A stretch of DNA of 21,734 nt from Tritrichomonas musculus. Taxonomy: Eukaryota > Parabasalia > Tritrichomonadida > Tritrichomonadidae. A program made the position numbers and the translations under genes. The notes under the pieces are model-generated. The model saw only the letters and a list, made by a program, of their open reading frames with translations, was not told the DNA's origin and made no database searches. Position 1 is the first letter of the stretch. Each line of letters starts with the position of its first letter. This document shows, one piece after another, positions 17,257 through 21,734 of this stretch. The DNA lies in the NCBI GenBank assembly GCA_039105265.1, contig JAPFFF010000485.1, positions 1 to 21,734 on the forward strand. The letters are read 5' to 3'.

Positions 17257-18281
17257 GGCCATTTTTACTGGATATTTCAATTCTAAAAAAAATAAAAAAC
17301 GTGCGGGTAACAGCCTAAAAATAGGTCGGCCAGAATAACGAGTTTTGTCAAAAAAAATAAAAAAACGTAGGAATATCTTCTATTTGATATATAATATTAT
17401 ATGATATCTACATATTCTGTTTACCAAGTTTCATCCAATTTCTTGAGTTGAATTTTGTGAAATTTATGTATTTTCTTTAAAATAAATAATATTAATATAT
17501 CCTATAATTATCATAAAAAAAGATAATCATTTATGTTTACTTATATCTATAATATTATATTAAATTTAGTATAATCATTAATAAATAAATATTTATTTTA
17601 TTTAACATGAAAAATGCATTTTTAAAAATCCCAAAATTCAATTCATTTTGAAAAAGTTTGCGATAATTTCCTTTAAGATTTTCTTCTTCTTTTTCATTTT
17701 TAAGTCGACTTTTGTTGTTATATAAGTTTTTATAATATTATAAAATAAAAATAAAAAGGAAATTTGATCTTCTATTTTTTCTTAAATTGTATTAAATTTT
17801 TTCCATCAATTCACTGATGAATAATAAATATTTCTAAATTATTATTATATTTATATATATTATATATAGTATATAAATAAAGAAAATAATAAAATAACAT
17901 TTGAATTTAATATATAGCAGGATATAATTATTTTAAATTCAAATTTCAAAAAAATGATGATAAAACAAAATCCAACTCAAGAATTTCCACCAAATTTAGA
18001 TGTTTTCTTAATAATATGTTCATGAAACAAATATATAAGTTTGGGAAGTTTCTAGCGTTTTTTAAAATTTCGCTTTATGTTTTTGACAAATACGTTATTT
18101 TGGCCGATCTATGCATTAAAAAGGCTATTTTTTTTATGAATTCATCTATAAAAATTTCTTAAAAATAGTAACTTTATTTTTATCAAAATCGCTAACTAAA
18201 AATAAAAAAAAAATATTATTGTTGACCTTGACGATCAAAAAAAATTATTAATTTGGGTCATTTTTTTTGGATATTTTCATT
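17257..18281. repeat. Diverged direct repeats flanking the long inverted repeat
   Basis: Positions 17257-17282 and 18256-18281 share the pattern GG[CT]CATTTTT, a short gap, then TGGATATTT and CA. About 21 of 26 positions agree. A related copy with TCATTGGACATTTT follows at 18285-18298. The pair lies outside both arms of the inverted repeat. They are too long and diverged to be an obvious target-site duplication and may be subterminal repeats or a dispersed family. Confidence 0.4.
17311..18128. repeat. Long degenerate inverted repeat (foldback or MITE-like element)
   Basis: The left arm lies at about 17311-17502 and the right arm at about 17920-18128, with a 417-bp A+T-rich centre. The outer cores are 17321-17354 and 18080-18112: after reverse complementing one, about 29 of 34 positions agree, including TCGGCC, AATAACG and TTTGTCAAAAA. 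Further in, 17440-17458 (TTCTTGAGTTGAATTTTGT) matches the reverse complement of 17965-17983 at 18 of 19 positions. Both arms then carry GAAATTT, TTTAAAATAA and ATATCC in the same order. The matched blocks sit 119 and 129 bp from their outer cores, so the arms are collinear with small indels. No coding sequence lies between them. A decayed non-autonomous transposon or foldback element is the likeliest identity. Confidence 0.7.
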
Positions 18282-18411
18282 ATGGTCATTGGACATTTTA
18301 GCTATTTTTTTCAAACAAACCTATTCAATTCCACTTTTTGGACATTTTTTAGTAACGTACAAAAAAGGTTATACTAAAGTGACCCGAAAAACTAGTCCCC
18401 AACCTCTATTT

Positions 18412-18504
18412 ACCAGTCCCGAAAACAAATATAAATTCAAATATAATGAGATTTATTTGATCTTATTGAAAAAGTTTATTCAAACTCAAAACCAGTCCCG
18501 AAAA
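18412..18504 (+). repeat. Short direct repeat ACCAGTCCCGAAAA
   Basis: The perfect 14-mer ACCAGTCCCGAAAA occurs at 18412-18425 and 18491-18504, 79 bp apart. A related string, ACCCGAAAAACTAGTCCCC, precedes them at 18382-18400. The C-rich cores stand out in the A+T-rich context 350-450 bp upstream of the transposase ATG. Confidence 0.6.
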
Positions 18505-18827
18505 TTTAAAAATGTTTTTATCTCATTTTATTTGTAGCATTTCGTAATTATTTTTTACAGATATTATTGAAATAACGAATAGATTTATAAAAATAATACA
18601 TAGATAATTGTCCTTAATTCTTTTATTGAAAAAAACAATATCGCATATAAATTCAAATTATTTACACAAAAATGTATGCATAATATTTAATTACTCTAAT
18701 ATCCAGCCAAGAAATGATTTTTAATAAAGTTATATAAAATTCAAATATGAAGATATTTCAAAAACATTGTTGATGAAAAAGTGACAGAATTTGATGAAAA
18801 TAAGTTGGTCGGTCTAACTTTTTGTAT

Positions 18828-18832
18828 TCATA
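18828..18832 (+). promoter_or_regulatory. Initiator-like TCATA before the transposase gene
   Basis: TCATA at 18828-18832 matches the TCAYW core of the trichomonad initiator. It would place transcription start at A18830, giving a 28-nt leader to ATG 18858, slightly longer than usual for these organisms. The motif is short and common, so this is a weak call and depends on the organism being a trichomonad. Confidence 0.25.
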
Positions 18833-18857
18833 CAAAAAAAAAGTGACATTTTTTAAG

Positions 18858-20198
18858 ATGAATGGTCAAGTACCGACAAGAGAACCTCCAAAAATATTGC
18901 AAACGCAGTGGATTCAGTCTACTAATGACATGTTATCAATCGAGTTAGCTATTAGCTCTGAATGCTATTTGTCATGTACTGACTATAGATCACAATGTCA
19001 CGTTTTATACAATTTCCTTCATCTAATGGGTTTTTCAATAAACAAAATTGCAAGACTCCTTGGAGTCGATCATAAAAGTTTTGAAAAACAATTGAAATTG
19101 CCTCTCACTTCAAGACCAAATGGACGACCTTCAGTTTTATCTCAAGAAGAAAAACAAGAATTGTTTGAAAAAATATGTGAGTATCACAATTGTAAAATCA
19201 TACCAACCTTATATGAAATGCAACAATATATTATAACAAAATTAAAAAAATCAATATCACCTGACACTTTGCATAATTATATTATTGACTCAGAAATGTT
19301 TAAGATCATAAAAGGAGAACCTCTTGATGAAAAAAGATATAATGTTGACATGAAAGATATCGACAATTTTTATGCAAATCTTAAAAACTTGGTTGATGCC
19401 TGTCCAGCTTCGTTGGTCTTTAACATGGACGAAGTTGGACAGGATGAATTCGTGGACAGCCATTCCATGAATGTCATCGTTCCATCTTCTTGTACCGATG
19501 CAACCACCAAGATTCCAGTAAGACGACAGTGTAAGAGATCAACTCTTGTACATTGCATATGCGCCGATGGAACAATAACGAAGCCTCTATTAATCATTCC
19601 AAGGAAGACAATTGATAGTGTTCTGTTAAAAAGATTGACCTGTAACAACGTTATGATTAAATTCCAAGATAAAGGTTACGCAAATACTGATCTTATTCGT
19701 AAATGGCTTGAAGAAATCTTCCTGCCAACTGTTCAAGAAAAATGGATAATAGAAAACAGAAGAAGTGGTAATACTGGTAATGCGGTCCTGATATTAGATG
19801 GCTTTTCAGCACATGCTAAAGCTCTCTCTCAAATTCAATTAGCTAATTATCATTTAAGTCTCATATTTCTTGTTCCACATTCCTCTCATTTATGTCAGCC
19901 TTTGGACCTGTCGATTTTTTGTATTCAAAAATTGTTCACAATTCGAAGAAAAATGTCAAATTCTTTAGGAGAGCAAGCAGATAAAATTAGGTCCATAATA
20001 AAAGGAATTCAAGAATCTTGTACAACAGAAAACATAATCTCTGCATTTGAATCATCAGGAATATTTCATTATTTCGATAAAAAATGTACAAATTTCAATG
20101 ATTATATGCCAACATGTTTAGTGATTAAGGAAAATGCAAGATTTTACAAAGGAGAAGGAATTACAGTTCCAGTTGCTAATTTTCGAATCGGAGTTTAA
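18858..20198 (+). CDS. DDE transposase, pogo/Tc1-mariner superfamily (DD35D)
   Basis: The 446-residue protein would excise and insert a cut-and-paste DNA transposon. A helix-turn-helix lies at about residues 53-79 (GFSINKIARLLGVDHKSFEK), followed by the GRPSVL linker at 89-94 typical of Tc1/mariner DNA-binding regions and a second probable helical domain at about 95-150. The RNase H-like catalytic core shows FNMDEVGQ with D191, LILDGFSAH with D314, and HSSHLCQPLDLSIF with D350, spaced 122 and 35 residues; this is the DDE_1 pattern. I chose ATG 18858; the frame extends upstream only through a TTG at 18822 with a lysine run and no ATG. The stop TAA is followed by AAAA, giving the UAAA that serves as polyadenylation signal in trichomonads. 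The frame is complete, with all three catalytic residues, so the gene may be recent or active. A domesticated host gene is possible but less likely. Confidence 0.9.
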   Translation: MNGQVPTREPPKILQTQWIQSTNDMLSIELAISSECYLSCTDYRSQCHVLYNFLHLMGFSINKIARLLGVDHKSFEKQLKLPLTSRPNGRPSVLSQEEKQELFEKICEYHNCKIIPTLYEMQQYIITKLKKSISPDTLHNYIIDSEMFKIIKGEPLDEKRYNVDMKDIDNFYANLKNLVDACPASLVFNMDEVGQDEFVDSHSMNVIVPSSCTDATTKIPVRRQCKRSTLVHCICADGTITKPLLIIPRKTIDSVLLKRLTCNNVMIKFQDKGYANTDLIRKWLEEIFLPTVQEKWIIENRRSGNTGNAVLILDGFSAHAKALSQIQLANYHLSLIFLVPHSSHLCQPLDLSIFCIQKLFTIRRKMSNSLGEQADKIRSIIKGIQESCTTENIISAFESSGIFHYFDKKCTNFNDYMPTCLVIKENARFYKGEGITVPVANFRIGV

Positions 20199-20259
20199 AA
20201 AAATAAATTTAAATTATCAAAAAAAAATTTTTATATTTTTTTTTTTTGTTTACAAGAAA

Positions 20260-20281
20260 TTTGGGGGGCTCCGCCCCCAAA
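20260..20281. terminator. GC-rich hairpin 62 bp after the transposase stop
   Basis: TTTGGGGG (20260-20267) pairs with CCCCCAAA (20274-20281) around the six-base loop GCTCCG. A second C run with GGTTACCCG follows directly. A 35-bp G+C-rich patch in DNA this A+T-rich is exceptional. It could be a transcript end or processing signal, or part of a transposon end; the nearby inverted CGGGTAACC makes the second reading attractive. The label terminator is only the nearest category. Confidence 0.4.
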
Positions 20282-20375
20282 CCCCCGGTTACCCGTTTTT
20301 ATAAGACAAAATCTACTGTCTTTTATTATTATTTTAATTATTAATTTAATAAAAATATTTTATTTTCAAAATTAG

Positions 20376-20389
20376 AGGTGCGGACACCT
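20376..20389. repeat. Small perfect hairpin AGGTG-CGGA-CACCT
   Basis: A five-base-pair stem with a CGGA loop stands out as G+C-rich within A+T-rich DNA about 180 bp after the transposase stop. Its function is unknown. Confidence 0.4.
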
Positions 20390-20567
20390 AATATACATTT
20401 TTAACGTTTATAAAAATATGTATATCTTTTTATGTATTAATAATTACTAAATAACATTTTGATATTATATTCTAGTGCACTTATTTTATATATTTATTAT
20501 TTAAATGTTTTAAAATATCAATTATATAAGTTATAATAACACAATCAAGTATCCTATGAAAATAACC

Positions 20568-20594
20568 CAATCCAACCACCTGATGGATGGATTG
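20568..20594. repeat. Hairpin CAATCCA/TGGATTG
   Basis: CAATCCA (20568-20574) pairs with TGGATTG (20588-20594). An inner CA/TG pair is possible across a symmetric two-base internal loop. The spacing and bias resemble a structured remnant of an element, but no gene is attached. Confidence 0.4.
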
Positions 20595-20600
20595 AAATTA

Positions 20601-20644
20601 TAATGATTAATTATTATATATATTGGAAATTAATGATTAATTAT
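20601..20644 (+). repeat. Direct repeat TAATGATTAATTAT, two copies 30 bp apart
   Basis: Perfect 14-mers lie at 20601-20614 and 20631-20644, directly after the CAATCCA hairpin. Being A+T only, they may be slippage products. Confidence 0.45.
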
Positions 20645-21734
20645 GCATTTTGTTATTTTATAAATATTTCATATTTTGTTAAAAAGTTCATTTTAATGAA
20701 TTTTTACATATTTTTTTGAAATATCTAAATAAATAAAGAATTTATTTAGATTATAATTACATTTAAATATTGTACATTTAATTTAATAAAGATATGCCAA
20801 ATTTAGTTTAATTTGATTCAGGGGGCTGAGCTGCAAATATCAATTTTAAAATCATAAACATTAATAACGATTTTTTTTCAATAAGAAATTTTTATTAAAT
20901 ATTAAGCAAATATCTTTTTATATTTATATGTATATCATAGATTATATAACTTTTAATAATATTATATATACTATAAAAATATTTAAAATAAATATAAACA
21001 ATTAATAAACTTTATATAACTGTATATTCTAAATATCGAACAATTATAATTTCAAAGCGCTTTTCATAAAATGTTAATTTGAGAGAAATGAAATAAATAA
21101 TTTTCTTTATATATTTTGAAGTTTAAGTAAAATTTAAATCAAATGTAGAAAGTTTTTTTTCATTAATTTTTTTTTCATAAATTTTGAATAAAAAAATCTT
21201 CGAGAATAAAATTGAGAATATAGTAAATAATAATTGAGAGTCTTTGCATTTAAATTCATATCTTAATATGTAATTTATTATTTTATTATATTATAATAAT
21301 TATATGATATATATAAAATATATAACAATTATATATTAATAATATTATTTTAAAATACTTTTTTTTATTAAATTTGGCCCATTTTCATTTTCTCAATTTT
21401 TTTTTGGGCCAATTTAAGTGGAAACTATATCATACATTAATAATTAAATAATAACAAACGAGACACATTTTTTTAAATAGTATAAAAATGATTTTTATCA
21501 CTTTTTTATTACTTTTTTTCTTCTAAATAATAGATTTTTCTATCAATTACATAATTTCTATAGTTTACATATTTTTATATTTTTTTCAGTGGTTTATATT
21601 TTTCTACCTCAGAAAAAAAATCATATATCGCCACAAGTCGGCCCCGTGGACGAAAATAAAAAATAATTATATCATTATAATGCTCATAAAAAATAATTAA
21701 TATATACAAATTTTGGTGCGAATCTAAATCACTT
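20645..21734. other. A+T-rich terminal spacer with no supported gene
   Basis: Both strands are dense in stops and poly-A/T runs. Three G+C-rich islands break the pattern: CAGGGGGCTGAGCTGC at 20819-20834, an inverted TTGGCCCA/TGGGCCAA pair at 21374-21381 and 21405-21412, and CGCCACAAGTCGGCCCCGTG around 21630-21650. I cannot assign them to an RNA gene. The last may belong to something that continues past the right edge. Confidence 0.6.

Larger units (their letters stand above)
18129..18857. other. A+T-rich leader region before the transposase gene
   Basis: This stretch contains the right-hand copies of the GG[CT]CATTTT repeat and the C-rich 14-mer pair, but no credible gene. A 94-residue frame without an ATG exists at 18253-18537, but its composition (Phe, Lys, Ile, Tyr) is what translated A+T-rich spacer gives. 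Confidence 0.55.
17198..20295. mobile_element. Candidate extent of the DDE element, marked by GGGTAAC motifs
   Basis: GGGTAAC occurs at 17198-17204, 17237-17243 and 17305-17311 on the plus strand, and inverted (GTTACCC) at 20288-20294. The longest pairing is CGGGTAACC at 17236-17244 against GGTTACCCG at 20287-20295. In DNA this A+T-rich, four such G+C-rich heptamers within 3.1 kb, placed three to the left of the transposase gene and one inverted to the right, are unlikely by chance. They may be terminal or subterminal transposase-binding sites. No matching longer terminal inverted repeat or TA duplication could be fixed, so the boundaries are tentative. Confidence 0.3.

Noticed and set aside
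17311-18128. Arms of the long inverted repeat as terminal repeats of the DDE transposase gene
   Set aside because: Both arms lie upstream of the gene, so they do not flank it; the repeat is better read as a separate or nested element.
18253-18537. 94-codon plus-strand frame in the spacer
   Set aside because: It begins with TTG rather than ATG, has a composition typical of translated A+T-rich DNA, and shows no domain.
18822-18857. Upstream start of the transposase at TTG 18822
   Set aside because: The extension encodes a short lysine-rich stretch without conservation value and overlaps the initiator-like TCATA; ATG 18858 is the first ATG in frame.
19370-19648. 92-codon minus-strand frame inside the transposase gene
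   Set aside because: It is antisense to the conserved catalytic region around D191 and has no recognisable motif.
20199-21734. tRNA or structured RNA gene in the right spacer
   Set aside because: The G+C-rich patches are too short and give only 4-8 bp stems; no cloverleaf or conserved box could be read.

Overview
The window looks like nuclear DNA from an AT-rich, intron-poor protist. A parabasalid (Trichomonas/Tritrichomonas type) fits best, but this is an inference. The reasons are a giant intronless coiled-coil gene, a pogo/Tc1-like DDE transposase gene with a TCATA initiator-like site 28 nt before its ATG and a TAAA overlapping its stop codon, and extremely A+T-rich spacers. No marker gene settles the taxon. 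Entamoeba-like or microsporidian origins are not excluded.

Region 1 (1-16622, minus strand) is one uninterrupted reading frame that starts at an ATG at 16622-16620 and runs off the left edge. It has 5540 codons in the window and no end in sight. An N-terminal head of about 186 residues is followed by a few divergent repeat modules. Next come about 15 older, mixed modules (11754-15677), and then a highly homogenised array of alternating A and B modules (1-11753; 26 B modules counted). Nearly every module has the same plan: an I-P-D-D-L-L start, an unbroken heptad coiled coil, a C-[LIV]-K-Y-E-[VI] signature near the coil end, and a Pro/Ala/Glu-rich linker. The coils come in whole-heptad lengths (5, 6, 7 or 10 heptads), and insertions between variants are exactly 21 nt or multiples of it. 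Copying occurred at several scales: modules, A+B pairs of 408/414/435 bp, and segmental duplications of 477, 771 and 834 bp. The product is probably a giant segmented, fibrous cytoskeletal or scaffold protein of more than 600 kDa.

Region 2 (16623-18857) is an A+T-rich spacer. It holds a long degenerate inverted repeat (about 17311-17502 against 17920-18128), three copies of GGGTAAC, a pair of diverged direct repeats around the inverted repeat, and a short C-rich repeat. I see no credible gene here.

Region 3 (18858-20198, plus strand) is an apparently intact 446-residue DDE transposase of the pogo/Tc1-mariner superfamily, with a D191-D314-D350 triad (DD35D). A GC-rich hairpin and an inverted copy of CGGGTAACC follow shortly after it.

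Region 4 (20199-21734) is A+T-rich DNA with small hairpins and short repeats and no gene that I can support. The two genes are divergently transcribed and show no functional link. The transposase and its flanks look like a mobile element lying upstream of the giant gene.
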